Source of the DNA: Aegilops tauschii subsp. strangulata
Taxonomy: Eukaryota; Streptophyta; Magnoliopsida; Poales; Poaceae
Assembly (NCBI RefSeq): GCF_002575655.3
Contig: NC_053038.3
Span: forward strand, 148,320,885-148,384,884
Direction of reading: 5' to 3'
DNA: 64,000 nucleotides
Part shown: positions 1 through 12,089 of the stretch, piece after piece
Layout: each line of letters opens with the position of its first letter
Numbering within the stretch: the first letter of the stretch is position 1
Made by a program: the position numbers and the translations under genes
Notes under the pieces: model-generated
The model's input: the letters and a program-made list of their open reading frames with translations, nothing else
The model's database searches: none
What the model was told of the DNA's origin: nothing

Positions 1-1779
1 CATCCGGGAAAGTATTCCTGATGTTTCGCGTTTTCGGACAGACGGACCGGAGGGGGAAATTCCATGTTCGCTATGTTAGGAACGTGTGGCTGACAAACGG
101 ACTGCGAATTCGGATTCGTCTCGTCGTTCTGAGCAACTTTCATGTACAAAGTTTTTCCATCCGAGCTACCGTTTATTTTATATTAAATTTTAAAGATTTA
201 AATCATTTTTAGAATTTAATAAATTAATTTAATTCGAATTTTAATTAATCCATCTGCATGACGTGAGCATGACATCAGCAGTCAACGTTGACCGTTGACC
301 TGGTCAACCTGACAGGTGGGTCCCACCTGTCAGGGGCTGTTAGCTAATTAACTACTGTTCAATTAAATTAACTAATTAATTAGATTAATTTAAACAGGAT
401 TAATTAACTTAATTAATTTAGTTAATTAATTAATTAATTTAGTTAATTAATTAATTAAATTTATTTTTATTATTTGTTTTATTTATATTTTTTAATTCTT
501 TTATTATTATTTTTTTAACGTTCTCTGGGCGTGGGGCCCATCTGTCATAGGCCCCAGGGGGTTCGGGCCCAGGGGTAGTGGCATAGGGGCGCGAGGCCCC
601 ACCTGGGAGTGGCCCAGGGGCCACAGGCGGGCGCGGCGGGCGTGTGCGGCGCGGGCGAGGCCAGTGGCCAGGACGGCCTGCCGGCGACGGGCACGGCCGT
701 GCGTGGAGGGGGAGGGGCCGTGGTCGAGCCAGAAGGGCGTGAGCGCGTGCGCGCGCGTAGAGGGAGAGCGGGGGGGAGCGAAGGGGGCGCGGGGTGAGCA
801 GGGGGGCGGCACGGCGTGGCCCCCAGGTCGAAGAGGCGACGAGGCCGAGGGCGGGGCGCGCAAGCCGCGGCGGTGGTGAGGGCGAACGGAGGGGGGCCGT
901 GGGGCGCGGTGGTGGAGGCGGTGAGCGCGGCCATGCGGTGGTGAGCATGAGTGGCGGCCGGAGCGCGAGCAGCTGGAGGGCGGAGCGGGCGACGCGGCAC
1001 GCGACGAGCGGCGACGGCGCGCGCGTGGCAGGAGCAGAGGGGCGCGGTCACGCGCGGGCGCTGCCACGGCAGAGAGAGGAGGGGGGGAGCTCACGGAGGA
1101 GGAGTAGGGCACGGGCAGCGGGCTCGGAGAAGCTCGGGGTGGCCGGCGATGGAGAGGCGAGGAGGCGACATCGACGAGGTGGCAAAGGCGCTGGGGTCCG
1201 GCGACCGCGAGCGGCGAAGCCGGGGCGGCGCCAGGGGGAGAAGAGGAGCGGCCACGCGCGAGGCGCGAACGGCGCGGCGTCGGGGGCGAGCGGGGCGACG
1301 GGGTCGAGCCCGATCCGATCTGGATCGGGGGAGGGAGGGGGAGAGTGGGGTGTCGGTGGGGGGTTAGGTTTTGGGGGAGTGGGGGATATGGGCGCGGTTG
1401 GGGTCGGCCTGGTGGCCTGGTGGGCCGAGGCCGTTCGGCCAAGTTGGGCCACGGCCCAGTGGGGGGGCTCCTTTTCCCCTTTTTTTGTTAGCTTTCTTTT
1501 TTGTATTTTCTTTCTTTTATTTATTTTCTTTTCTGTTTTAAATCAATTTAAATTATTTAGGCATTTTATAAAAATGTGTTTACTACACCATATTTACTTA
1601 TGCAAAATATGGCACCTCCCGAACATTTTGTTTTAAATTTTGAAAAACTTTTATTATTGACACTAATTGACTTTAAATTATGAAACGGTTTTGGATCATC
1701 GCACGGTTAACAACAGTAACCGAGGTGACGTGGCATGATTAGCGGGGAATTACTGTAGCTTGATTACCCGGGCGTTACG
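1..1779 (-). repeat. 3' LTR (partial) of the Tekay-like element
   Basis: It matches 9463-11178 almost throughout. It ends in GGCGTTACG where the right copy ends GCGTTACA, so the terminal CA has become CG at 1778-1779. A purine-rich tract lies immediately inside it on the minus strand (about 1780-1791). Compared with the right copy it has about 100 bp of extra AATTAATTA-rich sequence near 325-460 and lacks the short tandem expansion seen at 10621-10713. The GC-rich part (520-1450) opens in several frames on both strands; these are not genes. Confidence 0.9.
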
Positions 1780-1814
1780 AAACTCCTCCACTACAAGAAA
1801 TCTCGTCCCGAGAT

Positions 1815-4800
1815 TTAGGAGGTAGAAGGAAACAGTGCGGGGTATTCATCACGCAGGCGATCCTCACGTACCCAAGTGGCCTCATCTTCAGAATGGTGCG
1901 ACCACTGGACTTTGAGAAACTTGATCGCCTTCTGACGTGTGCGGCGTTCAGCTTGGTCGAGAATGCGGACCGGATGCTCCTTATAGGAGAGGTCCTGCTG
2001 CAATTCGAGCACTTCATGATCCATTGCTCGGATTGGGTCCTTGAAGCAACGGCGGAGCTGTGACACATGGAACACATCGTGAACCTGAGAAAGGTTCGGC
2101 GGAAGCTCCAGGTTGTATGCCACTTTTCCACGCCTTTCGAGAATAATGAATGGGCCAATATATCGAGGAGCTAGTTTGCCCTTGATTCCGAAGCGGTGAG
2201 CAACCTTCATTGGTGTGACTCGAAGATAAGCCTTTTCGCCAGGTTGATAGACCATGTCTTTATGATGACGGTCATACTGACTCTTCTGACGTGACTGAGC
2301 AGTCTTGAGATTCTCACGAATAATGCGGACTTGTTCTTCGGCATGTTGGATAAAATCCGGATCGAAGAGTGGACGTTCCCCAGTTTCTGGCCAGTTCAGA
2401 GGGGTTCGGCACTATCGCCCATATAACACTTCGAAGGGGGCCATCTTCAGACTAGCTTGATAGCTATTATTATAGGAGAACTCAGCATACGGGAGACATT
2501 CCTCTCATTTCTTGCCGAAGGAAATAACACAAGCTCGAAGCATGTCTTCGAGAACTTGGTTGACGCGTTCAACTTGCCCTTGCGACTGAGGATGAAATGC
2601 AGTACTGAATGACAGATGAGTTCCCATAGCTTCTTGGAAACTTGCCCAGAATCTTGAAGTGAATAAGCTGCCACGGTCTGAGCTGATAATCAATGGAATA
2701 CCGTGGAGTGAAAAAATCCTGGACATATAGAGCGTTGCCAGCTGACTAGCAGTGATCGTTTCTTTGACCGCCAGGAAATGTGCAACTTTGGAAAGCCGGT
2801 CAATGACGACAAGAATAGCATCATTACCTTTGTGTGATTTGGGAAATCCAGTGACGAAGTGCATCTCAACATGGTCCCATTTCCTTTCAGGAATAGAGAT
2901 AGGTTGCAGAGTTCCAGCAGGCCTTTGATGTTCTGCTTTGAGACGACGGCAAACGTCACACTCAGCAACATAACGAGCAATGTCTTGCTTCATATTAGAC
3001 CACCAGAATCTCTGACGGATGTCTTGGTACATCTTTGTACTACCAGGATGGATACATAGAGGCGTATCATGAGCTTCTTTCATAAGAGTCATATCCAGGT
3101 TTTTCTCTGCACATGGCACCACTAGGCGGCCCTTGAAGTACAAAGTGCCATCTTCAGCAATAGTGAAGAATGAGGGCTTTCCTTCTGCAAGGTAGCGCTT
3201 AATCTTGTGGGCTTCAGAGTCATATCCCTGTATCCTCTTGATGGAGTCCAAGAGATCTGGTTCGACGGCCAGGGTATTGAGGGAACCCTGGGGAACAACA
3301 CGGAGGTTCATCTTGCGAAACTCCTTAGGAGGGGGAGAGAGTGCACCCGGAGGAACAATATGGACGTTCAGCTTCCTGAATTCTTCAACAAGCGAGGGCT
3401 GAACTTTGTGAACCTGGAGGTGGTTGCAGTAAGACTTGCGGCTCAAGGCATCAGCCATTACATTAGCCTTGCCTGGCGTATAGGAAATACCCAAGCCAAA
3501 GTCTGCAACAAGCTCCATCCATCTCTGCTGACGGAGGTTCAGGTCTGGCTGAGTAAACAGATACTTCAGACTTTGGTGGTCAGTGAAGATCTCGCAACGA
3601 TTACCAAGAAGGTAATGTCGCCACTGCTTCAGCGCATGAATGACAGTAGCAAGTTCGAGGTCGTGAACTGGGTAGTTCTCTTCGTGAGGGCGCAATTGCC
3701 GAGAGGCATAAGCAATCACTTTGCGGTCTTGCATTAGGACACAGCCTAATCCTTGACGGGAAGCGTCGCAGTAAATGACGAAGTCCTTCTTAGTATCAGG
3801 TGGAGCTAGAACTGGGGCAGAAGTCAACTTGTCTTTGAGTGCCTGGAAACTTTCCTGACATTTGTCTGTCCATTGGAACTTGACGCCCTTATGCAACAGG
3901 TTAGTCAGAGGCCTGGCGATCTTGGAGAAGTTCTCGACGAATCGACGGCAATAGCTCGCGAGACCGAGAAAACTTCTGACTTGCTTAATGTTCTTGGGAG
4001 GAGTCCGATCAAGGATAGCCTGGACTCGTTCAGGGTTGACGGCAATACCATCCTTAGAGATGACATGCCCAAGATAGGTTACTTCGGGTAGCCAGAATTC
4101 ACATTTGGAGAACTTGGCATATAGTTGATGCTCTCGTAGCTTTTCCAGCACAAGTCGAAGATGTTCAGCATGTTCCTCTTCGTTCTTGGAAAATACCAGG
4201 ATATCATCCAGATAAACCACGACGAACTTGTCGAGGTAATCCATGAATATATAGTTCATCAGACGAGAGAAGGTGGCTGGAGCATTGCTTAAACCAAAAG
4301 ACATGACGGTGTACTCGTATGAACCATATCGAGTCACGAAGGCGGTCTTTGGGATATCCTCTTCACGAACACGGATCTGGTGGTAACCCAACCTCAAGTC
4401 GAGCTTAGAGAACACTGACGAACCCGCCAGTTGATCATACAGATCATTGATCCGAGGAAGAGGGTATTTATTCTGAATGGTAGCTTGGTTTATAGGACGG
4501 TAGTCTTGAACTAATCGGTTTGTCCCATCCTTCTTCTTGACAAAGAGAGAAGGTGCTCCCCAAGGAGAGCAACTTGGGCGAATGAATCCTTTGCGAAGAG
4601 AATTGTCGATTTCCTCCTTAAGCTCAAGGAGTTCATGCGGCGGCATCTTGTAGGGTCGCTTGGCTATAGGAGTGGTGCCTGGTTTCAAGTCGATGATGAA
4701 TTCGACAGCTCTAGCAGGGGGAATCCCTGGAAGTTCTTCAGGAAAGACGTCGAGGAATTCACGCATGACGGGAATGTTTACAATGCCCTCGAGTGGTGCA

Positions 4801-5159
4801 GCGTTCAATGCATTCAATGCATAGAGCCTTGCCTCGGCATTTTGCACCAGATGGGCTTGGTAAGTAACTATTTCATCTGAAGGGTGTAGCAGATGGACGG
4901 TCTTAGTGGTGCAAACGATTGAAGCAGTATGCGCTTTTAACCAATTCATTCCCAGAATGAGATCAATGCTACAAGACTTCAGTACGATGGGAGAGACAAG
5001 AAATTCCAGTCCTTCGATTTCAACGGGGACGTCGTTGCAAATCATGGAGGTTTGACATTGGCCCGCAGGGGTGTGTACTAATAGTGAAGCATTCATGTCT
5101 TCGCTCATGCATGAATGCAAAATCTTCTGACATGAATGAATGTGATGCACCTGTATCAA
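1815..5159 (-). pseudogene. pol polyprotein of the Tekay-like element (RT, RNase H, integrase, chromodomain-like tail)
   Basis: The main open part runs 5159 to 2505 (884 codons). Counting from there: end of the protease, then RT with the YLDD box at 316-319, RNase H acids D465, E502 and D527, the integrase zinc finger (H697/H704, C734/C737), and the integrase core with D828 and E864 spaced as DD35E. The first core acid is missing: residue 767 is His (CAC, 2859-2861) in the motif that normally reads MDF. The same frame stops at TGA 2502-2504 and again near 2413, then continues from 2255 to 1815 as the integrase C-terminus and a chromodomain-like segment rich in acidic residues and tryptophan. 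RT and RNase H look intact; integration function is lost. Confidence 0.93.
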
Positions 5160-6279
5160 ATAAAACGGATGCTGGTACTGAATTTACGAGGAGTGTACCC
5201 ATCACAGTAGCAGGCTGGTCTTGAGCTTCGTTGAGATCAACGTGGTTGGCATGAACACGACCATAAGACTTGGCCTTGTTGCTGCGGGGCTGGTTGCTTC
5301 CATGGCCAGTTGCTGGAAGGGCCAGTTGATTCTGGTTCTGGTTGCATTCTCTAGCACGGTGTCCTGGTTGACCACACCTGAAGCACAAACCATTATTGGG
5401 AGTGGGAACAGGAGCTTGGGGTGGTGGAGCTGGAAGTCTTGACTGCCTAGATGGTGGTGGAGGCAGACGAGGTGCAGCATAGGTCTGCCTTGGGGCAGAT
5501 GCATTTGGACGGTACATGTTGTTCGGGATCCATATCTTACGCTTCTGTGAGGGCGGGCCCGAAGATGAGCCCGTGTCACGGTTGCGCCTGTGAGAGCTCT
5601 AGTATTCGTGCAGACCATTTTCGACATTGATGGCCTTGTTCACCAAGGTGGCGAAATCAGCAAAGTCATGCACGAGAAGTGCGAGCTTGATGTCAGCTTG
5701 AAGGCCATCATGGAACTTCTCCTGTCTGCGTGCATCAGTTGCAATGTCCTCTTCAGCATAGCGAGACAAGTGCAGAAACTCCCGTTGATAAGCTTCAACA
5801 GTTTTCTTGCCTTGGGTGAGGTTGCGGAACTCACGCTTCTTCCGGTCCATCACTCCCTGAGGAATGAAGCGGGCACGGAAAGCAGCTTGGAAGTCTGGTC
5901 AGGTGATGATTGTTCCAGCTGGCAGAGTACGCCTGTGGCTGTCCCACCATTGAGCTGCGGGTCCCTTCAGAAAGAAGGAAGCAAAGTTGACATAGCTGGC
6001 AGGAGCTACATCGGCAGACTCCATCTCATAGGTGATGTCACGGAGCGAGTCATCAGCATCCAGAGGCTGAGTTGAGCTGCGGTACACAGTTGGGTTAAGG
6101 CGCATGAAATCCTGTAGAGTTACTGGGGTTGGTTGCTGGTCCATATTGGGGAGAGGAAACTGAGTCATCATATTTTCCATGAATTGGCGGTTCAGTTCGA
6201 ACTGTTGGATCATACCAGCCATGTACTCAGGTGGTGGTGGGGCATTTCCACCACTACCACGACCACCTGGTCTAACCAT
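5020..6279 (-). pseudogene. gag and protease N-terminus of the Tekay-like element
   Basis: One reading frame starts at the ATG of 6277-6279, just after an intron-acceptor-like TTAGCAG. It encodes a proline-rich start and the capsid-like retrotransposon gag fold (AQWWD near 5930), stops at a TGA just before 5899, resumes, stops at TAG 5599-5601, and resumes with the zinc knuckle CFRCGQPGHRAREC (about 5344-5385) and the protease motif LFDTGAS (D at 5155-5157). A frameshift near 5100 then moves the protease into the pol frame. Two in-frame stops plus one frameshift make this a dead gag-pro. In living relatives gag and pol form one long ORF, as the matching frames suggest here. Confidence 0.9.
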
Positions 6280-6522
6280 CCTGCTAATATATAACAGGGG
6301 TAGTTCAGCATTGAGAAATTTGTAAAGACAAGAATCATTCATGATGAAACATGCACAATGAAAGGAGCACGATAGCTACTACATAGTAGTCGGCATAACT
6401 TACAAAAGGGGTCATGCATAGGGTTTAGTACACAGATTTCAGTACATAGACTAAAACAACATAGGCGGCACACAGGCTCGCGGCGAATGCATCTAACACT
6501 AACAAGCAAGCCTACATCAGTC

Positions 6523-7272
6523 TCAAGAGGTACTGTAGAGGTAGGTGTAGCTTGAAAACTGGTAGTGTCGCATCGGGAACTCCACGTCAGCAACCTGGGG
6601 TCCGCGAATACTCTGGTGCAGAACTTGACGCTCAGGTGGCAGAAGAGGTCCAAGTGCGGGAGAGTGGCTTCCCACATCTGGCCAGCTGACACCCTGGGGC
6701 ATCACAGTCCTGGCTGGGTAGATCGCAGAATGGGGCAGCTCCCTAGATCGGACAAAGGGGTGCAACAGCGTCAGAGCACGGTAAAGGTGCTGACGGGTGG
6801 TGTACAAATCGTGGCGAAGAGCTCGGTTAGCTCGATCCAGCCCATCAGCATGCAGAACCAGGTTCTGATGGTAGAAGGGCTCTCGGGTGACAGTGGAGTA
6901 GGCAGCAGTATAGTATCCCTCCGCACCAACATCAGATGCGATAGCAATGTGCCTGAAAGGGGAGGTGTCCAACTCCCGATACTCTCCACGAAGGCGTGTC
7001 AGAGCAGCATAAGCAGCATCGTGGACAGCCATATCGATGGTCACACCAACACCATGAGCGGTGTGCAGCACAGTAGTGGAGTCATACTCCCGCGAGTAGA
7101 GGTGGACGATGGCACGGTACTGCTCCTGGTTAATGTCCTGGTACTCCTCGTAGACGGTGTACTCAGGGTGCCAGCGATAACCCAGATAGGTCATCATCTC
7201 AGCTAGCACAGCCGGTGATCCCGAGGCACCAATGGCCGTCGTGTGGCGCACGACCTGCCTCGTGGGTTCCAT
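6523..7272 (-). CDS. Extra ORF upstream of gag in the Tekay-like element, possible dsRNA-binding-like fold
   Basis: An uninterrupted 249-codon frame lies between the primer-binding site and gag. I chose the Met at 7270-7272 because an intron-acceptor-like TTTGCTTTCAG directly precedes it. Residues about 30-98 contain a segment with the end pattern of double-stranded-RNA-binding domains: G-x-G-x(5)-A-x(3)-AA-x(2)-AL-x(2)-L (residues 74-94), preceded by alternating hydrophobic strands (YRAIVHLYS). The lysine pair usual in that helix is absent. The C-terminal half is rich in H, R, Y and P with no motif I recognise. It is the only fully open frame in this element. Extra ORFs are known in plant Ty3-gypsy elements, but I do not know a function for this one; the domain assignment is a guess from the pattern. 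Confidence 0.6.
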   Translation of the reverse strand: MEPTRQVVRHTTAIGASGSPAVLAEMMTYLGYRWHPEYTVYEEYQDINQEQYRAIVHLYSREYDSTTVLHTAHGVGVTIDMAVHDAAYAALTRLRGEYRELDTSPFRHIAIASDVGAEGYYTAAYSTVTREPFYHQNLVLHADGLDRANRALRHDLYTTRQHLYRALTLLHPFVRSRELPHSAIYPARTVMPQGVSWPDVGSHSPALGPLLPPERQVLHQSIRGPQVADVEFPMRHYQFSSYTYLYSTS

Positions 7273-7591
7273 CTGAAAGCAAAGACGTTTCAAAGGAGTC
7301 AAATGACAGTGTGTGAATTGTTCAAAATACTATTCTAAGAAACAACTATGGCTTATCCAACTTTGGGGTGAATGCGGTCACGGGATCCTAGTGTTAGAGT
7401 TAGTAAATTCGTTTAACCCGAGTAGAAGAGAGTTCAGAGTCCCAGAGTAAAGGTCGAGGAGTAAAAGATCCTAGTACCACCCAATGGTGACGTGGGCCCG
7501 TAAGACACACAACCATGTTAGTAAAAGTTTTGTAATGTCTAGACTCGACTTCGGCCAAGGAGTGTGGAAAGGGGGATTCCTACAGGCAGTC

Positions 7592-7604
7592 GGCTCTGAT
7601 ACCA
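7592..7604 (-). other. Primer-binding site of the Tekay-like element
   Basis: The plus strand reads GGCTCTGATACCA; on the minus strand this is TGGTATCAGAGCC, the usual primer site complementary to the 3' end of initiator methionine tRNA. It lies three bases inside the 5' LTR end (7608), which fixes the LTR boundary. Confidence 0.9.
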
Positions 7605-7607
7605 ACT

Positions 7608-10600
7608 TGTGACGCCCCCGATTTGACCATACACTAATCATGCACGCAAATGTGTACGATCAAGATCAGGGACTCACAGGAAGATATCACAACACAACTC
7701 TACAACATAAATAAGTCATACAAGCATCATAATACAAGCCAGGGGCCTCGAGGGCTCGAATACAAGTGCTCGATCACAGACGAGTCAGCGGAAGCAACAA
7801 TCTGAGTACAAACATAAGTTAAACAAGTTTGCCTTAAGAAGGCTAGCACAAACTGGGATACAGATCGAACGAGGCGCAGGCCTCCTGCCTGGGATCCTCC
7901 TAACTACTCCTGGTCGTCGTCAGCGGGCTGCACGTAGTAGTAGGCACCTCCAGTGTCGTAGGTGTCGTCGTCGACGGTGGCGTCTGGCTCCTAGACTCCA
8001 GCATCTGGTTGCAACAACCAGGTAGGAAGGAAAGGGGGAAAAGAGGGAGAGAAGCAACCGTGAGTACTCATCCAAAGTACTCGCAAGCAAGGAGCTACAC
8101 TACATATGCATGGGTATATGTGTAAAGGGCCATATCAGTGGACTGAACTGCAGAACGCCAGAATAAGAGGGGGATAGCTAGTCCTGTCGAAGACTACGCT
8201 TCTGGCAGCCTCCATCTTGCAGCATGTAGAAGAGAGTAGATTGACGTCCTCCAAGTAGCATCGTATAGCATAATCCTACCCGGCGATCCCCTCCTCGTCG
8301 CCCTGTTAGAGAGCGATCACCGGGTTGTATCTGGCAATTGGAAGGGTGTATTTTATTCAGTATCCGGTTCTAGTTGTCATAAGGTCAAGGTACAACTCCG
8401 GGTCGTCCTTTTACCGAGGGACACGGCTATTCGAATAGATAAACTTCCCTGCAGGGGTGCACCACATAACCCAACACGCTCGATCCCATTTGGCCGGACA
8501 CACTTTTCTGGGTCATGCCCGGCCTCGGAAGATCAACACGTCGCAGCCCCACCTAGGCTCAACAGAGAGGTCAACACGCCGGTCTAAATCCTATGCGCGC
8601 AGGGGTCTGGGCCCATCGCCCATTGCACACCTGCATGTTGCGAGGGCGGCCGGAAGCAGACCTAGCCTAGTGGCGTTCCGGTCCAATCCGGGGCGCGCCG
8701 CTCCGTCGCTGACGTCAAAAAGAGCTTCGGCTGATACCACGACGTCGAGTGCCCATAACTGTTCCCGCGTAGCTGGTTAGTGCGTATAGACCAAATGGCC
8801 AGACTCAGATCAAATACCGAGAACTCGTTAAGCGTGTTATGTCGAAGTAACCGTGGACGCCGTCCAGGGCCAGACCCACCTCTCGCCTAGGTGGTCTCAA
8901 CCTGCCCTGTCGCTCCGCCACAAAGATCCACTTGCGGGTACTCCTACGAGCTGACCCGACTTTAGTGATCACATGTGTCATGTATATAGTATATAAGTAT
9001 ATACCCGTGATCACCGCCCAAGTGATCACGGCCTGATAGTATAGCACAGCAGACGGACAAGAATGTAGGGCCACTGATGGAAAACTAGCACCCTATACTA
9101 AGCATGTAAGATTGCAGGTAAAAGTAACAACAGTAGAAGCAAGGGCAGGCTATGCATCAGTATAGGATTAACGGAAAGCAGTAACATGCTACACTACTCT
9201 AATGCAAGCAGTATAGAGAAGAATAGGCGATATCTGGTGATCAAGGGGGGGCTTGCCTGGTTGCTCTGGCAAGTAGGAGGGGTCGTCAACTCCGTAGTCG
9301 AACTGGGCAGCAGCAGTGTCGGTCTCGTAGTCTACCGGAGAGAAGAGGGGTGAAGAAACAGTAAATACAATGCAAACATAAGCATGACGATGCGTGACAT
9401 GACAATGAGCAGTGCTAGGTGTGCCCTAACGCGGCAGTAGGTGGTACCGGCGAAGGGGGGGACATCCGGGAAAGTATTCCCGATGTTTCGCGTTTTCGGA
9501 CAGACGGACCGGAGGGGGAAAGTTCCATGTTCGCTATGTTAGGAACGTGTGGCTGACAATTGGACTGCGTATTCGGATTCGTCTCGTCGTTTTGAGCAAC
9601 TTTCATGTACAAAGTTTTTCCATCCGAGCTACGGTTTATTTTATATTTAATTTTAAAGATTTAAATCATTTTTAGAATTTAATAAATTAATTTAATTCGA
9701 ATTTTAATTAATGCATCAACATGATGTCAGCAGTCAACGTTGACTGTTGACCTGGTCAACCTGACAGGTGGGTCCCACCTGTCAGGGGCTGTTAGCTAAT
9801 TAATTAAATTTATTTTTATAATTGTTTTATTTATATTTTTTTAATTCTTTTATTATTATTTTTAACGTTCTATGGGCGTGGGGCCCATCTGTCATAGGCC
9901 CCAGGGGGTTCGAGCCCAGGGGCAGTGGCTCAGGGGCGCGAGGCCCCACCTGGCAGTGGCCCAGGGGCCACAGGCGGGCGCGGCGCGCGTGTGCGGCGCG
10001 GGCGAGGCCAGTGGCCAGGACGGCCTACCGGCGGCGGGCACGGCCGCGCGTGGAGGGGGAGGGGCCGTGGCCGAGCCAGAATGGCGCGAGCGCATGCGCG
10101 CGCGTAGAGGGAGAGCGGGGGGGAGCGAAGGGGGCGCGGGGTGAGCAGGGGCGGCACGGCGTGGCCCCCAGGTCGAAGCGGCGACGAGGCCGAGGGCGGG
10201 GCGCGCAAGCCGCGGCGGTGGTGAGGGCGAACGGAGGGGGGCCGTGGGGCGCGGTGGTGGAGGCGGTGAGCGCGGCCGTGCGGCGGTGAGCACGGGTGGC
10301 GGCCGGAGCGCAAGCAGCTGGAGGGCGGAGCGGGCGACGCGGCACGCGACGAGTGGCGACGGCGCGTGCGTGGCAGGAGCAGAGGGGCGCGGTCACACGC
10401 AGGCGCGGCCATGACAGAGAGAGGAGGGGGGAGCTCACAGAGGAGGAGTAGGGCACGGGCAGCGGGCTCGGGGAAGCTCGGGGTGGTCGGCGATGGAGAG
10501 GCGAGGAGGCGACACCGACGAGGTGGCGAAGGCGCTGGGGTCCGGCGACCGCGAGCGGCGAAGCCGGGGTGGTGCCAGGGGGAGCAGAGGGGCGGCCACG

Positions 10601-11178
10601 CGCGAGGCGCGAACGGCGCGGCGTCGGGGGCGAGCGGGGCGGCGTCGGGGGCGAGCGGGGAGACGGGGTCGAGCGGGGCGACGGGGTCGAGCGGGGCGAC
10701 GGGGTCGAGCCCGATCCAATCTGGATCGGGGGAGGGAGGGGGAGAGTGGGGTGTCGGTGGGGGGTTAGGGTTTGGGGGAGTGGGGGATATGGGCGCGGTT
10801 GGGGCCGGCCTGGTGGCCTGGTGGGCCGAGGCCGTTCGGCCAAGTTGGGCCACGGCCCAGTGGGGGGCTCCTTTTCCCCTTTTTTGTTAGCTTTCTTTTT
10901 TGTATTTTCTTTCTTTTATTTATTTTCTTTTCTATTTTAAATCAATTTAAATTATTTAGGCATTTTATAAAAATGTGTTTACTACACCATATTTACTTAT
11001 GCAAAATATGGCACCTCCCGAACATTTTGTTTTAAATTTTGAAAAACTTTTATTGTTGACACTAATTGAATTTAAATTATGAAATGGTTTTGGATCATCG
11101 CACGGTTAACAACAGTAACCGAGGTGACGTGGCATGATTAGCGGGGAATTACTGTAGCTTGATTACCCGGGCGTTACA
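7608..11178 (-). repeat. 5' LTR (complete) of the Tekay-like element, 3571 bp
   Basis: The LTR is bounded by TGTGACGCC at 7608 and GCGTTACA at 11178, with the primer-binding site on one side and flanking Athila-like DNA on the other. The part 9463-11178 pairs with the left LTR. It is unusually long, with an AT-rich block (9660-9870) next to a strongly GC-rich block (9880-10850). No coding capacity is credible. Two ORF-like stretches of 130-310 codons exist on both strands only because the GC-rich block lacks stops. Confidence 0.88.
10621..10713. repeat. Short tandem expansion inside the right LTR
   Basis: A 21-bp unit (GCGTCGGGGGCGAGCGGGGC plus one base) occurs twice from 10621 and an 18-bp unit (GACGGGGTCGAGCGGGGC) occurs about three times from 10662. 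The left LTR holds one copy of each, so the array grew after the two LTRs were made at insertion. Confidence 0.85.
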
Positions 11179-11922
11179 ATAGGGTCAAAGGGCAAAGGTG
11201 AAACACCCAGTCCTCGTGCTAAACATGTGGCATAAATTCCACCATAGAACCAACCACTTTTGGCGTTGCTGAAGCCTACGTGCAACCATCGCTCCAAGGT
11301 TATAATTTCTTTCACCAGAGAGAGCAGTGTGAATGAGGCTCAAGTCTAGCGAGCAAAGTGTGCTACGGTCTTGCTTGCCTACTATGCATTTCCCGTTAAA
11401 TAATGCAAAGTACTGAATTGCGGGAAAGTGAATGCTCTTTATTCTTCATTGTCTCACTCCTCTATTTTCACCGTAACAAAGGCTAGTGAAGAAAGACTCA
11501 TACTCAGCCTTTGATGGCTCATCAAGCTAACCCCAAAATGGAAGTTTGCAATGGTAAGAAAAATTCTCTAGTGAGATAGTAAAAGGTTCATCATAAAGCA
11601 TAAAAGACACCCTAGACTCACGTTGAAAATATTTAAATCCTTTGACAAATGATTCAGTGAGAAGATGGCGTTGTTCACACTTATCTGAGAGGTAGGGACC
11701 GAGATCGGCATTGTGAACATATTGCTCAAATTCCTCCTTGATGCCCACCTGCACCATATATTCATCACAAGGCCATAAGCATGTTTTGGTGGCGGCATCT
11801 CGCGTGGAACTTTCACTTGGTTCAACATAGGACCGATGAGCAGAACTGTCACTAGAAGATGCCCCCGAGGATCGTCTCCTCGAGGAACTCCTTCCAAATA
11901 GGTTCAACATGTCCGCGTACAT
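11179..11922 (-). pseudogene. Athila-like ORF1 (gag-like) N-terminal half, broken
   Basis: From the Met at 11922 the minus strand encodes a serine-rich start followed by a segment that I recognise as the ORF1/gag-like protein of plant Athila-lineage gypsy elements (WPCDEYMVQ, then SFMLYDEPFTISLENF). A TAG at about 11527 breaks the frame right after KLPFWG; the following bases still encode the continuation (LDEPSKAEYESF) with further stops. The Tekay-like element truncates it at 11178. It is downstream of, and in the same orientation as, the LTR ending at 12679, so both belong to one minus-strand element. Confidence 0.75.
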
Positions 11923-12089
11923 TTTTTCCTATGAACAAAAATCTGAATTTTTAGTTCACAATTTTTTTCCAACAAAACTAATAGCAACTACTCATAGGGG
12001 TACATAGAGGCCATAGCAAGCATTCAAACTACTTAGAACACTAAGAATTGAACATGCAAGCACATCTACAGCAGCACCAAGAGTAGCTA

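Larger units (their letters stand above)
1..11178 (-). mobile_element. Ty3-gypsy LTR retrotransposon, Tekay/Del-like chromovirus, left LTR cut by window edge
   Basis: Two near-identical long direct repeats (1-1779 and 9463-11178) flank a minus-strand internal region with, in transcription order, a primer-binding site, an extra ORF, gag with a CCHC knuckle, protease, reverse transcriptase, RNase H, integrase and a chromodomain-like tail. PR-RT-RH-INT order defines Ty3-gypsy; the tail after integrase and the initiator-Met-tRNA type primer site fit the Tekay/Del chromovirus lineage. The right LTR is complete, so the left one should extend about 1.85 kb beyond the window. The five bases after the right LTR (11179-11183, ATAGG) should be one target-site copy; the other is outside. 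In-frame stops and frameshifts show the copy is dead. Lineage is inferred from domain order and motifs, without a tree. Confidence 0.93.

Noticed and set aside
451..1636. Several ORFs of 130-310 codons on both strands
   Set aside because: They lie in the GC-rich part of an LTR, are Pro/Arg/Ala- or Gly/Arg-rich in every frame, and recur in the other LTR with frame changes.
3207..3737. 176-codon plus-strand ORF
   Set aside because: Opposite strand of the RNase H/integrase region of pol.
9822..11035. ORFs up to 307 codons on both strands
   Set aside because: Same LTR sequence as above; no domain and no conserved frame.
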